NCBI RefSeq assembly: GCF_008801405.1
Contig: NZ_VZPV01000002.1
Span: 682,001-746,000, forward strand
DNA length: 64,000 bases
Direction: 5' to 3'
DNA from: Ralstonia insidiosa
GTDB lineage: Bacteria > Pseudomonadota > Gammaproteobacteria > Burkholderiales > Burkholderiaceae
Within the stretch, counting starts at the first letter, position 1; each line of letters starts with the position of its first letter. The notes beneath the pieces are model-generated. The model had not been told where the DNA came from and did not search any database. It worked only from the letters and a program-made list of their open reading frames with translations. Both the position numbers and the translations under genes were made by a program. Below are positions 41,147 through 50,111 of the stretch, piece by piece.

Positions 41147-41590
41147 ATGCAACGCGAAGACGTGACCGACCTGATCGTTCTGCAGAAGATCAAGAAGCAA
41201 CTGACGTGGGCGCAACTGGCCGAGGTGATCGGCCACAGCAAGGAGTGGAGCACCGCTGCACTGCTCGGCCAGATGACACTGACCGAAGCGCAGGCGAATG
41301 CCGTGGGTGTGGCGCTGGATTTGCCGGAAGAGGCGATCGCATTGCTGCAGGTGCCGCCCTACAAAGGCTCGCTGCCCACCGCCGTGCCGACTGACCCGTT
41401 GATCTACCGGTTCTATGAGCTGATCAGCGTATATGGCACCACGTTCAAGGCGCTGATCCACGAAGAGTTTGGCGACGGCATCATGAGCGCGATCGACTTC
41501 AACATGGACCTCACGCGCGAGCCTGACCCCAAGGGCGATCGGGTGCGCATCGTGATGAGCGGCAAGTTTCTGCCGTACAAGACCTACTGA
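41147..41590 (+). CDS. cynS: Cyanate hydratase (cyanase)
   Basis: Enzyme of 147 residues that converts cyanate and bicarbonate to carbamate and CO2, releasing ammonia; it works as a decamer. The N-terminal HTH-like dimerisation domain (LTWAQLAEVIGHSKEWSTAALLGQ) and the catalytic domain are complete, and the catalytic residues occur at Arg-88, Glu-91 and Ser-114 (YRFYE, MSAIDF), equivalent to Arg-96, Glu-99 and Ser-122 of E. coli. AAGGAG precedes the ATG at 41147. No cynT carbonic anhydrase or cynR is adjacent. Convergent with the FadR-type gene, 4 bp apart. Confidence 0.95.
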   Translation: MQREDVTDLIVLQKIKKQLTWAQLAEVIGHSKEWSTAALLGQMTLTEAQANAVGVALDLPEEAIALLQVPPYKGSLPTAVPTDPLIYRFYELISVYGTTFKALIHEEFGDGIMSAIDFNMDLTREPDPKGDRVRIVMSGKFLPYKTY

Positions 41591-41594
41591 GTGC

Positions 41595-42434
41595 TCACGC
41601 GTCTTCGCTATCGTCGTCGTGCTCGTCGATGAGCGGACGGCCGCGGCGCGGCATCTCCGAATCCAGCACCAGGCGGCCATGCACGCGCCCGTTCATGCGC
41701 GTGACGTGGTGCGTGCAGTCTTCCATGTGCGAGGCCATGAGTTCACGCACGCGCTCGGCATCGCGTGCACGCGCGGCCTCGTAAATCTGCCGATGGAACT
41801 TGACGGTGGACGCCCCGAACTTGGCGTGATCCTTGGGTGAGGTCTCGTTGCCGAACACCACCAGTTGCCGCAGCATTTCGTTGATCAGCTCGCAGCAGAA
41901 CCGCAGCATCGGGTTGGGGTTGGCGGCGGCCAGGATGTCGTGAAAGCTCAGGTCTTCCTGGCGTTGGTCCAGCGGTGCAACGGCCTTGGCGGAAGCCGGG
42001 TCGCACAGGTCGATGGTGTGTTCGAGCGCATGGAAGTCGTCTTCGGTCAGGTGCGGCACGGCACCGGCGGCCAGTTCGGGCTCCAGCAGGCGGCGCACGG
42101 TGTAGACATCCGCAATGCCGATGTCTTTGAAGAACAGGTAGTTCTGCATGAGCTGGAACGTGCGGTCGAGCGGCACCTCGACGATGGTGCCGCCGCCGGC
42201 AGGCCCCGTGCTCACGCTCACCAGCCCTTGCACTTCCAATGACTTGAGCGCCTCGCGGATAGTGCCCTTGCTCACGCCAAAGGTCTCCTGCAGCTTGATC
42301 TCCTGCGGGAGTTTGTCGCCGGGCTTGAGGTTGCGCTGTGTGATCAGCCGCTTGAGTTCTTCGGCAACGAGGTCGGCGCGCTTCTGCTTGCGGATGCCGA
42401 TCGACGCCGTCTTACCTGCTCCGAGTGTGGCCAT
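41595..42434 (-). CDS. GntR family (FadR subfamily) transcriptional regulator
   Basis: Regulator of 279 residues. The winged helix is clear (LPQEIKLQETFGVSKGTIREALKSLEVQGLVSVSTGPAGGGTIVEV, about 45-90), and an all-helical FCD ligand domain follows, with metal-site His residues in LSFHDIL, KFHRQIYEA and ASHMEDCTHH. An acidic tail ends the protein (DEHDDDSEDA). It is divergent from the branched-chain-type ABC operon and probably controls it; an inverted repeat at 42661-42679 is a possible operator. Confidence 0.88.
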   Translation of the reverse strand: MATLGAGKTASIGIRKQKRADLVAEELKRLITQRNLKPGDKLPQEIKLQETFGVSKGTIREALKSLEVQGLVSVSTGPAGGGTIVEVPLDRTFQLMQNYLFFKDIGIADVYTVRRLLEPELAAGAVPHLTEDDFHALEHTIDLCDPASAKAVAPLDQRQEDLSFHDILAAANPNPMLRFCCELINEMLRQLVVFGNETSPKDHAKFGASTVKFHRQIYEAARARDAERVRELMASHMEDCTHHVTRMNGRVHGRLVLDSEMPRRGRPLIDEHDDDSEDA

Positions 42435-42660
42435 GGATTCCGTTCCTGAGTTGCACGCATTCTAACTGCGGGGTCGTGCCGCGCGGCCTGACCGACGTGG
42501 TGCATGCATGCCCTTCGAGCGTGCGCACGCACCGTATTTCTGCATCCTCGCCCGGTACTTCGACTGCACACACCTTGGCGTAAACACCGACGGCTTCGCC
42601 GTTGACGCGGCGCGGATGCGGCTTCTATGATGATTTCGCCTATTTATCATAACAAATATA

Positions 42661-42679
42661 AAGAACTGGTCTGGTTCTT
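42661..42679. promoter_or_regulatory. Inverted repeat between the FadR-type gene and the ABC operon
   Basis: AAGAAC (42661-42666), seven bases, GTTCTT (42674-42679). The centre TGGTCTGG recalls TGGT/ACCA-like half sites of FadR-type operators. Located in the 361-bp stretch 42435-42795, which otherwise shows only an AT-rich patch (42640-42662) that may be a promoter. Confidence 0.5.
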
Positions 42680-42795
42680 GCTCGACACGATGGTCGGCGA
42701 AAACCTCGCCGGTAAAGGCCAGGAGGAGGCGCCGATATTCGATATGGGTGGCTCCAAGCGCTGTTCTGTACCCACGTGAACCCAAGGAGTGCGCT

Positions 42796-43995
42796 TTGAA
42801 TCGTCGAGACTTGCTCAAACTGGCGGCGCTGTCCGCTGTGCCCGCGTCGGTGCTGCATGCCCGTTCTGCGTTTGCTGCCGATGCCATCGAGTTGGGCTGC
42901 CCGGTGCCGATGTCCGGGGCGTTTGCCGCCAACGGCAAATTTGCCGACCTGGGCATGAAGCTGGCCGTGGAGCAGTACGGCAAGGTGCTCGGACGGCCGC
43001 TTGTGTATAGCGTGCTCGACACCGAGGGCAAGCCGGCCACGGCTGTACGCAAGGTTCAGGAACTCGCGCAGCAGAAGAACGCGCGCTACTTTGCGGGTGG
43101 CATCCTGTCGTCCGAATCGCTGGCGATGGGTAAGGAGGCGGAGAAGCTTGGCGGCGTGTTCATCACCACCGCCGGGGCCGATGAAATTACCGGCAAGGAC
43201 TGCAACCGCGCGACGTTTCGCTGGTCGGTGCCGACCTACGGCGCCATCGAACGCACCGTGCGCCCGTTGATCGAATCGATGCCCAAGGCCAAGCGCTGGT
43301 ACACCATCACGCCGCAGTACGTGTTTGGCGACGGGCTGCTCTCGGCGGCCAAGAACATCTTCAAGGAAAAGGGCATTGAGCACGTCGGCAACAGCTACCA
43401 CGCGCTCACCGAGAAGGAGTTCAGCGGCTACCTGACCAACGCGATGGCCGCCAAGCCCGATGTGCTGCTGATCCTGAACTTCGGCTCGCAATCGTCCGAC
43501 ACGCTGCGCCAGGCGGTGAGCTTCGGCATGAAGAAGAACGTGACGATCCTGGTGGCATGGGCGTCGGGGCTGGAGCAGTTCGAATCGCTTGGCGCAGACC
43601 TGTGCGACGGCGTGTACTTCGGCGCGCAGTATTGGCACGACGTGGATACGCCCGCCAATCATGATCTGGTGAAGCGCACGCAGGCCGCGTTCAAGGCCAA
43701 TCCGAACTACAGCCTGGCGGGCTCGTACACGTGCACCAAGATCCTGCTCGACGCGATGGTCAAGGCGGGCAGTGCGGACCCGAAGGCCGTGATCGCCGCG
43801 CTGCAGGGCATGAAGTACGACGGCCTGACCGGCCCCGAAGAGATTCGTGCGGCCGACCACCAGGTGCTCAAAAACTACTACCTGCTCAAGGGCAAGCCCA
43901 AGAGCCGCATGAAGGACAAGGACGATTTTGCTGACGTAGTTGCTGTCGGCAAGGCGTTCCTGCCCGCCGAACAGACGCAGTGCAAGCTGGCTTGA
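42796..43995 (+). CDS. ABC transporter substrate-binding protein (branched-chain/amide type), Tat-like signal
   Basis: Periplasmic binding protein of 399 residues of the Leu/Ile/Val-amide type (PVPMSGAFAANGKFADLGMKLAVEQYGKVLGRPLVYSVLDTEGKPATAVRKVQELAQQKNA). I chose a TTG at 42796 because AAGGAG lies seven bases before it and the protein then begins with NRRDLLKLAALSAVPASV, a twin-arginine type signal ending ARSAFA. An ATG at 42748 in frame lacks a ribosome site. It heads a run with two permeases, two ATPases and two hydrolases. The ligand is probably an amino acid derivative or amide (inference). Confidence 0.87.
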   Translation: MNRRDLLKLAALSAVPASVLHARSAFAADAIELGCPVPMSGAFAANGKFADLGMKLAVEQYGKVLGRPLVYSVLDTEGKPATAVRKVQELAQQKNARYFAGGILSSESLAMGKEAEKLGGVFITTAGADEITGKDCNRATFRWSVPTYGAIERTVRPLIESMPKAKRWYTITPQYVFGDGLLSAAKNIFKEKGIEHVGNSYHALTEKEFSGYLTNAMAAKPDVLLILNFGSQSSDTLRQAVSFGMKKNVTILVAWASGLEQFESLGADLCDGVYFGAQYWHDVDTPANHDLVKRTQAAFKANPNYSLAGSYTCTKILLDAMVKAGSADPKAVIAALQGMKYDGLTGPEEIRAADHQVLKNYYLLKGKPKSRMKDKDDFADVVAVGKAFLPAEQTQCKLA

Positions 43996-44056
43996 TCTGC
44001 CGACCGCCCGCGCTTGATGTGAGTTGCGGGCTTCTGTCTTCCTGAATGCGATCCCA

Positions 44057-44914
44057 ATGAACGTCTACCTGCTCCAGGTCGTCAACGGCGTGGGGATCGG
44101 CATGCTCTACTTCCTGCTGGCGGTAGGGCTGTCGATCATCTTCGGGCTGTTGCGCTTCGTCAATTTCGCCCACGGCGCGTTCTATGCGCTGGGTGCGTAT
44201 CTCTGTTTCCAGGCCCTGCAACTGGGCATGAATTTCTGGATGGCGCTGGTGCTGGCGCCCATCGTCATCGGCGCGCTGGCGTGGGTGACGGAGAAGGTGC
44301 TGCTGCGCCACGTCTATGCGCAGGCGCATGAGTTCCACATCCTCATCACCGTGGGGCTGGCGCTCGCTGTTCAGGAACTCATCATCGTCGCGTGGGGGCC
44401 GCTGGGCGTGGATGTGCCGCCGCCCGATGCGCTGCAAGGCGTGGTGATGTGGGGTGATTTTGTCTACCCCAAGTACCGGCTGTTCGTGATCGGTTTCACC
44501 GCCGTACTGGCGACCGGGCTGTGGTGGCTGCTGGAGGGCACGCGGCTCGGCAGTGCGGTGCGCGCGGGCAGCGAATCGACCGAGATGGTGTCGCTGCTCG
44601 GCATCAACGTGTTCCGCCTGTTCAGCCTGATGTTTGCACTCGGTGCCGCCACGGCGGCGGTGGCGGGCGTGCTGGCTGCACCCATCCGTGGTGCGGAACC
44701 GTTCATGGGCGTGGAGGCACTCGGCATCGCCTTCGTCGTAGTGGTGGTGGGCGGCATGGGCAGCTTTGCGGGGGCGCTGGTCGGCGGCCTGCTGGTGGGC
44801 ATCGTGCAGAGCCTGATGAGCACGCTGTGGCCCGAGGGCGCGCGGCTGATGATCTATGTGGCGATGGCAGCGGTGCTGCTGCTGCGCCCGCACGGCCTGC
44901 TGGGGAGGGGATGA
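44057..44914 (+). CDS. Branched-chain-type ABC transporter permease (LivH-like)
   Basis: Inner-membrane permease of 285 residues starting MNVYLLQVVNGVGIGMLYFLLAVGLSIIFGLLRFVNFAHGAFYALGAY, the LivH signature, with about eight hydrophobic spans and GGMGSFAGALVGGLLVGIVQSL near the end. The start at 44057 matches the family; the upstream GTG adds an unlikely extension. Its stop overlaps the ATG of the second permease (ATGA). Confidence 0.9.
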   Translation: MNVYLLQVVNGVGIGMLYFLLAVGLSIIFGLLRFVNFAHGAFYALGAYLCFQALQLGMNFWMALVLAPIVIGALAWVTEKVLLRHVYAQAHEFHILITVGLALAVQELIIVAWGPLGVDVPPPDALQGVVMWGDFVYPKYRLFVIGFTAVLATGLWWLLEGTRLGSAVRAGSESTEMVSLLGINVFRLFSLMFALGAATAAVAGVLAAPIRGAEPFMGVEALGIAFVVVVVGGMGSFAGALVGGLLVGIVQSLMSTLWPEGARLMIYVAMAAVLLLRPHGLLGRG

Positions 44915-45882
44915 TGCAAGGGTTAGCTCATGGATTCGCGCGCTACCGCTTCTGGTGGTTGTCGCTGGGTGTGACGCTGCTGCTGCCGCTGGTACTGACC
45001 TCCGGCACCTTGGCGACGGAAGTGCTGGTCTACGCGATGGCCGTGATGGCCTGCAACCTGCTGCTCGGCTATACGGGGTTGCTGTCGTTCGGGCAGGGCA
45101 TCTTCTTCGGGCTGGGCAGCTATGCGGTGGGCGTGGGCCTGACGCAGTTGTCCTTGCCGATGCCGGTGGCGATCGGGCTGGCGGTGGTTGTGGGCGCAGT
45201 CGTTGCAGCGGCGGTGGGGTGGTTCGCCATCCGTCAGCGCGGCACGTACTTCGTCATGCTCACGCTGGCCTTCTCGCAGATGTTCTATTTCCTGGCCTAC
45301 ACCACGCCATCGCTCACAGGTGGGGACAACGGTTTGCTCGACATTCCGCGCCCCGCGTTCACGGCATCGCCGTGGGCGTTCTATGCATTCGTGGCGGTGC
45401 TATTCCTGATCGTGTTCTTCCTGGTGCAGCGCGTGACGGAATCGGTGTTCGGCCGCACGCTGCTGGCGATTCGTGACAACGAAGAGCGCGCACTCGCCGT
45501 CGGCTACAACGTGCGTGCGTTCAAGCTGCTCGCCTTCGTGATCTCGGGTGCGGTCACCGGCTTGGCTGGCGCGCTGCACGCCATGCTCACGGGCATCGCG
45601 CCGCTGGCCAACATCGATTACCACGTCAGCGAGATGATCCTGGTGATGACCGTGATTGGCGGCACCGGCAATGTGTTTGCCTCGGTGCTGGGCGCGGCGT
45701 TCTATGTGCTGCTGTCGGACTGGCTCTCCAGCCTGTGGCCGCGGTGGTTGATGCTGCTCGGCTTCCTGCTGATTGCAGTGAGCCTGTTCATGCAGCGGGG
45801 GCTGTTCGGGTTGGGGCAGAAACTGTGGCAACGCGTGCGTACGCCGCGCAATTCACCTGCTGTTCAGGAGGAACGCGCATGA
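44911..45882 (+). CDS. Branched-chain-type ABC transporter permease (LivM-like)
   Basis: Inner-membrane permease of 323 residues. The LivM pattern NLLLGYTGLLSFGQGIFFGLGSYAVG lies near residue 50, and RVTESVFGRTLLAIRDNEERALAVGYNVRAFKLLAF near 170 is the cytoplasmic ATPase-contact loop. It overlaps both neighbours by 4 bp, so five transporter genes are translated as a unit. GGAGGGG precedes the ATG. Confidence 0.9.
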   Translation: MMQGLAHGFARYRFWWLSLGVTLLLPLVLTSGTLATEVLVYAMAVMACNLLLGYTGLLSFGQGIFFGLGSYAVGVGLTQLSLPMPVAIGLAVVVGAVVAAAVGWFAIRQRGTYFVMLTLAFSQMFYFLAYTTPSLTGGDNGLLDIPRPAFTASPWAFYAFVAVLFLIVFFLVQRVTESVFGRTLLAIRDNEERALAVGYNVRAFKLLAFVISGAVTGLAGALHAMLTGIAPLANIDYHVSEMILVMTVIGGTGNVFASVLGAAFYVLLSDWLSSLWPRWLMLLGFLLIAVSLFMQRGLFGLGQKLWQRVRTPRNSPAVQEERA

Positions 45883-46649
45883 GCACCACGCCCATCCTGC
45901 AAGCCACTGGCATCGTCAAGCAGTACGGCAAGTTCACCGCGCTGGGCGGCGTGGATTTGCGCGTACTACCTGGCACAGTGCACTCCGTCATCGGCCCCAA
46001 CGGCGCGGGCAAGACCACGCTGTTCCACATGCTCACGGGCACGCGCATGATCACCAGCGGCACCATCGTCTTCGATGGCCACGACGTGACGCGCGAGGCC
46101 GACTACCAGCGCGTGCAGCGCGGCATCGCACGGTCGTTCCAGGTGACGAGCCTGTTCCCGAGTTTGTCGGTACGCGAGAACCTGCGCCTGGCAGCGCTCG
46201 GTACCACGCCGCGTCGCGCCATGCACGGTTGGCGCTTGCCACAAGGCGATCTGGCCTGCACCGACACGGTAGACCGCGTGCTCGATCGGCTTGAGCTGCC
46301 GCGCCTGGCCGACACACCGGCCGCCGCTCTGTCGCACGGTCAGCAGCGCCGCTTGGAAGTGGGCATGGCACTGGCCGCCAACCCGCGCGCGATCTTCCTC
46401 GACGAGCCGACTTCCGGCATGGGTGTGGATGACCTGCCCGCCATGAAGGCGCTCATCCGTGGCCTGGCGCACGACCACACCGTCGTGCTGATCGAGCACA
46501 ACATGGACATCGTCATGGACATCTCCGACACCATCACCGTCATGCAGCAGGGCAAGGTGTTGATGGAGGGCACGCCCGATGCTGTGCGCGCCGACCCGCG
46601 CGTGCGTGCCGCCTACCTCGGCAACATGATCACCGGAGGCAAGAAGTGA
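45879..46649 (+). CDS. Branched-chain-type ABC transporter ATPase (LivG-like)
   Basis: ATPase of 256 residues with Walker A GPNGAGKTT, the signature ALSHGQQRRLEVGMAL and Walker B AIFLDEPTSGMG, and the long insert typical of LivG (RSFQVTSLFPSLSVRENLRLAAL). The signature reads SHGQQ rather than SGGQQ, common in this group. GGAGGAA precedes the ATG, which overlaps the permease stop. Confidence 0.9.
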   Translation: MSTTPILQATGIVKQYGKFTALGGVDLRVLPGTVHSVIGPNGAGKTTLFHMLTGTRMITSGTIVFDGHDVTREADYQRVQRGIARSFQVTSLFPSLSVRENLRLAALGTTPRRAMHGWRLPQGDLACTDTVDRVLDRLELPRLADTPAAALSHGQQRRLEVGMALAANPRAIFLDEPTSGMGVDDLPAMKALIRGLAHDHTVVLIEHNMDIVMDISDTITVMQQGKVLMEGTPDAVRADPRVRAAYLGNMITGGKK

Positions 46650-47356
46650 TGACGGCGATCCTCGACGTGGAAGACCTCCACGGCTACTACGGCAAGAGCC
46701 ACGTGCTGCAGGGCGTCGCGCTCACCGTGGGCGAAGGCGAACTCGTGACGCTGCTCGGCCGCAACGGCGCGGGCAAGTCGACCACGCTCAAGGCGATTGC
46801 CGGTGTGGTGACGCCGCGCGGGCACGTGCGCTTTCGCGGCAAGGAGATCGCCGGGCAGCCCGCACATCGCATTGCCGCGCAGGGCCTGTGCTTGGTGCCG
46901 GAGCACCGCGGCATCTTCAAGCTGCTGACGGTGGAAGAGAACCTGAAGCTTGGCGCGCGGCGCGATTCGCCGTGGCAACTGGCCGACATCTATCGCATCT
47001 TCCCGCGCCTGCACGAACGGCGGCGCAACGGCGGCGCGAACCTCTCCGGCGGTGAGCAGCAGATGCTGGCCATCGGCCGCGCGCTGATGAACCACCCGCG
47101 TCTGCTGATGCTCGATGAACCGGTGGAGGGCTTGGCGCCCGTCATCGTGGAAGAGATCGTCGCGCAGTTGAAGGTGATCAAGCAGGCGGGCGTGTCCATC
47201 CTGCTGGTGGAGCAGAACCTGGAGGTCTGCACGCAACTGGCCGACCGCCACGTGATCATCGAACAGGGGCGCGTGGTCTACACCGGCACCAACGACGCCT
47301 TCCGCGCCGACGATGCGATCAAGGACCGCTACCTCGGCGTCGGTCTCGCTGCCTGA
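46649..47356 (+). CDS. Branched-chain-type ABC transporter ATPase (LivF-like)
   Basis: ATPase of 235 residues with Walker A GRNGAGKST, signature NLSGGEQQMLAIGRALM and Walker B LLMLDEPVEGLAP, the LivF pattern (VPEHRGIFKLLTVEENL). The ATG overlaps the LivG-like stop by one base (TGATG); a GTG three bases earlier is also possible. It pairs with the LivG-like ATPase. Confidence 0.9.
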   Translation: MTAILDVEDLHGYYGKSHVLQGVALTVGEGELVTLLGRNGAGKSTTLKAIAGVVTPRGHVRFRGKEIAGQPAHRIAAQGLCLVPEHRGIFKLLTVEENLKLGARRDSPWQLADIYRIFPRLHERRRNGGANLSGGEQQMLAIGRALMNHPRLLMLDEPVEGLAPVIVEEIVAQLKVIKQAGVSILLVEQNLEVCTQLADRHVIIEQGRVVYTGTNDAFRADDAIKDRYLGVGLAA

Positions 47357-47368
47357 ACGGAGTTCCCC

Positions 47369-48619
47369 ATGACAACAACCACACTCGACACGACTTTGCG
47401 CGTCTACGGCGCACGCCTCTGGAACACGCTCATGCAGCAGGCCAGTATCGGCGCCACGCCCAAGGGCGGCGTGCGCCGCCTGGCGCTGACGGATCTCGAC
47501 CGCCAGGGCCGCGACTTCTTCGTCGCGCAGGCCGAAGCCGCCGGCTGCACCGTGCGCGTGGACGCCATCGGCAACCTCTTCGCGCGCCGCCCCGGCCGCA
47601 ACAATGCGCTGCCGCCCGTGATGACCGGCAGCCACATCGATACGCAGCCCACCGGCGGCAAGTTCGACGGCAACTACGGCGTGTTCGCGGGCATCGAGGT
47701 GGTGCGCACGCTCAACGACGCGGGCATCGAAACCGAAGCGCCCATCGAAGTGGTTGTGTGGACCAACGAAGAGGGTTCGCGCTTTGTGCCGGTGATGATG
47801 GGCTCTGGCGCCTTCATCGGTGAGTTCACATTGGACGCCGTGCTGGCCGCGCAGGATCGCGACGGCGTGACCGTAGGCGAGGCGCTGCGCAGCATCGGCT
47901 ATGCGGGGACGGAAGCGGTGGGCGGCCGGCAGGTCGGCGCGTATTTCGAAGCGCATATCGAGCAAGGCCCGGTGTTGGAAGCGCACGCCACCACCATCGG
48001 CGTGGTGACGGGCGCGCTCGGTCAGCGCTGGTATGACGTGGTCTTGACCGGCATGGAGGCGCACGCCGGGCCCACGCCGATGGAGTTGCGTCGCGATGCG
48101 CTGCTGCCTGCAGCAGAACTCGTCGGCATTGCCAACCGCATCGCACTGGAGCGTCCGCCGCATGCACGCGCCACGGTGGGCTGCCTGAGTGTGCATCCCG
48201 ATTCGCGCAACGTGATCCCGGGCCGCGTATCGATGACGATCGACTTGCGTGCGGCGGACGATGCTGTGCTCTCAGACATGGATGCCGCGCTGCACGCCGC
48301 CGTGGACGAACTGCGCGCCCGCAGCGGCATCGACATCGCACTCAAGCAGGTCGTCTACTTCCCGCCGCAACCGTTTGATGCGACGTTGGTGAACGCGGTA
48401 CGCAACGGCGCGCGGCAGCTTGGGTTGTCGGAGATGGACGTCATCAGCGGCGCGGGCCACGACGCGGTCTACCTCGCCCGCGTCGCACCCACTGCAATGA
48501 TCTTCGTGCCATGCAAGGACGGCATCAGCCACAACGAGATCGAAGACGCCCGCCCCGAACACCTGGAAGCCGGCTGCAACGTGCTGCTGCACGCCATGCT
48601 GCAAGCTGCTGGCCGCTAA
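47369..48619 (+). CDS. M20 family hydrolase, N-carbamoyl-L-amino acid hydrolase/allantoate amidohydrolase type
   Basis: Zinc-type amidohydrolase of 416 residues. Metal ligands are visible in order: His in GSHIDTQPTGG, Asp in KFDGNYG, Glu in TNEEGSRF, His in FEAHIEQGP and His in GISHNEIEDA. GGMEAHAGPTPMELRRDAL-like dimerisation residues (TGMEAHAGPTPM) also fit the carbamoylase group (hydantoin/ureido branch) rather than peptidase M20. Members hydrolyse N-carbamoyl amino acids, ureidopropionate or allantoate to release ammonia and CO2. GGAG precedes the ATG, 12 bp after the ATPase gene. Confidence 0.87.
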   Translation: MTTTTLDTTLRVYGARLWNTLMQQASIGATPKGGVRRLALTDLDRQGRDFFVAQAEAAGCTVRVDAIGNLFARRPGRNNALPPVMTGSHIDTQPTGGKFDGNYGVFAGIEVVRTLNDAGIETEAPIEVVVWTNEEGSRFVPVMMGSGAFIGEFTLDAVLAAQDRDGVTVGEALRSIGYAGTEAVGGRQVGAYFEAHIEQGPVLEAHATTIGVVTGALGQRWYDVVLTGMEAHAGPTPMELRRDALLPAAELVGIANRIALERPPHARATVGCLSVHPDSRNVIPGRVSMTIDLRAADDAVLSDMDAALHAAVDELRARSGIDIALKQVVYFPPQPFDATLVNAVRNGARQLGLSEMDVISGAGHDAVYLARVAPTAMIFVPCKDGISHNEIEDARPEHLEAGCNVLLHAMLQAAGR

Positions 48620-48635
48620 TCACCAACACACGCCC

Positions 48636-50111
48636 ATGCGCATCCTGATCGCCCGCTTCAATCACGAGACCAACACGTTCTCGCCGGTGCCGACGCCGCT
48701 GGCGTCGTTTCATCCGCGCTATGGTGCCGACGCCTACCGTGCCGCCAAGGGCACGCGCACGGCGGCCGGCGCCTTCATCGACTTGGCCGAGGCGGCAGGC
48801 GCGGAGATCGTCGTGCCCGTCATCGCCGGGGCCAACCCGAGCGGGCGCGTGGCCGCCGAGGCATACACGACGCTGTGCGACGCTATCGTCGCGGCGGCGG
48901 CCGGGTGCGATGCGCTGATGCTCGACCTGCACGGCGCGATGGTCGCCGAGAACAGCGACGACGGTGAAGGCGATCTGCTTGAGCGTCTGCGCGCCGTGGT
49001 GCCCGATGTGCCCATTACGGTTGCGCTTGATCTGCACGGCAACCTTACACAGAAGTTCATCGACCTGGCGGACATCGCGGTCAGTTTCAAGACGTATCCG
49101 CACGTCGACATGTATGAGACGGGCGAACACGCTGGTCGGCTGTTGTTGGACAAATTGGCCGGGCGTGCGAACCCGGTGCTCACGTGGCGCCGCCTGCCGA
49201 TGGTCACGCATACGCTGCGCAGCCGCACCGACGAAGGGGCCATGCACCGCGCCGTGGCGCTGGCCAAGCAGGCGGAGCAGGACGGCATGCTGGCCGTGTC
49301 GATACTCGCGGGCTTCGGGCTGGCAGACATTGCCGCGCCGTGCCTATCCATCGTGGTGGTCGGCAATGGCGATGCACGAGCCGCCGATGTCGCCGCCCAG
49401 CGCATTGCCGACGCCATCTGGGCCGACCGCGAAGGCTTTGTCTATCGCTCGGAACCGCTCGCCGAATCAATCGCCCGCGCCGCCGAGTTGGCCGCCACGC
49501 CCGGAAAGGGCCCCGTGCTGCTGCTCGACCACGGCGACAACTGCATGTCCGGCGGCACGTGTGATGACATGCACGTTCTGCACGAAGCGTTGAAGCAGGG
49601 GTTGAGTGGCATCGCCGTTGGGCCCGTGTGCGACCCCGAAGCCGTCGCCGCGATGATCGAGGCGGGTGTCGGTGCCACCGTCACGCTGCCGGTGGGCGAC
49701 AAGGTGCCGCTCACGCAATTGGGCGTGTACCCGGTCTCACGTGTGTTGAAGGGCAAGGTCGCTGCCATCAGCGACGGCGAATACATCATCACCGGGCCGA
49801 CCTACACCGGCCAGCGCATTCGCATGGGGCGCACGGCGCTGCTCGACATCGGCGCGGCGCAGGTGGTCGTCACCGAAACGCCGCAGGAGCATTGGGACCT
49901 CGGCATCTTCACGCACATCGGCGTGGACCCGCATGCCGCGCGCTTCGTGCTGCTGAAGTCGCGCATGTATTGCCGGCCCGTGTTCGTGCCGATTGCCAAG
50001 GCCGTGGTCGAGTGCGATGGCGGCGGTGTGACGAGTTCCGACTACAGCCGCTTTCCGTTTGCCGCGCTCAAGCGGCCGGTGTTTCCGTTGGATGTCGCGA
50101 CTGCTTCGTAG
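48636..50111 (+). CDS. M81 family metallopeptidase-like protein (MlrC type)
   Basis: Protein of 491 residues of the MlrC/DUF1485 group. It starts MRILIARFNHETNTFSP, a family signature, with LMLDLHGAMVAENSDDGEGDLLE (Asp/His/Glu metal site) and LLDHGDNCMSGGTCDDMHVL further on, then a C-terminal domain (ITGPTYTGQRIRMGRTALL). MlrC was described as the last peptidase of microcystin breakdown, but most relatives have unknown substrates and lie near transporters. It follows the M20 gene by 16 bp in the same operon. Its last 70 bp overlap the 3' end of the cupin gene on the other strand. Confidence 0.85.
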   Translation: MRILIARFNHETNTFSPVPTPLASFHPRYGADAYRAAKGTRTAAGAFIDLAEAAGAEIVVPVIAGANPSGRVAAEAYTTLCDAIVAAAAGCDALMLDLHGAMVAENSDDGEGDLLERLRAVVPDVPITVALDLHGNLTQKFIDLADIAVSFKTYPHVDMYETGEHAGRLLLDKLAGRANPVLTWRRLPMVTHTLRSRTDEGAMHRAVALAKQAEQDGMLAVSILAGFGLADIAAPCLSIVVVGNGDARAADVAAQRIADAIWADREGFVYRSEPLAESIARAAELAATPGKGPVLLLDHGDNCMSGGTCDDMHVLHEALKQGLSGIAVGPVCDPEAVAAMIEAGVGATVTLPVGDKVPLTQLGVYPVSRVLKGKVAAISDGEYIITGPTYTGQRIRMGRTALLDIGAAQVVVTETPQEHWDLGIFTHIGVDPHAARFVLLKSRMYCRPVFVPIAKAVVECDGGGVTSSDYSRFPFAALKRPVFPLDVATAS

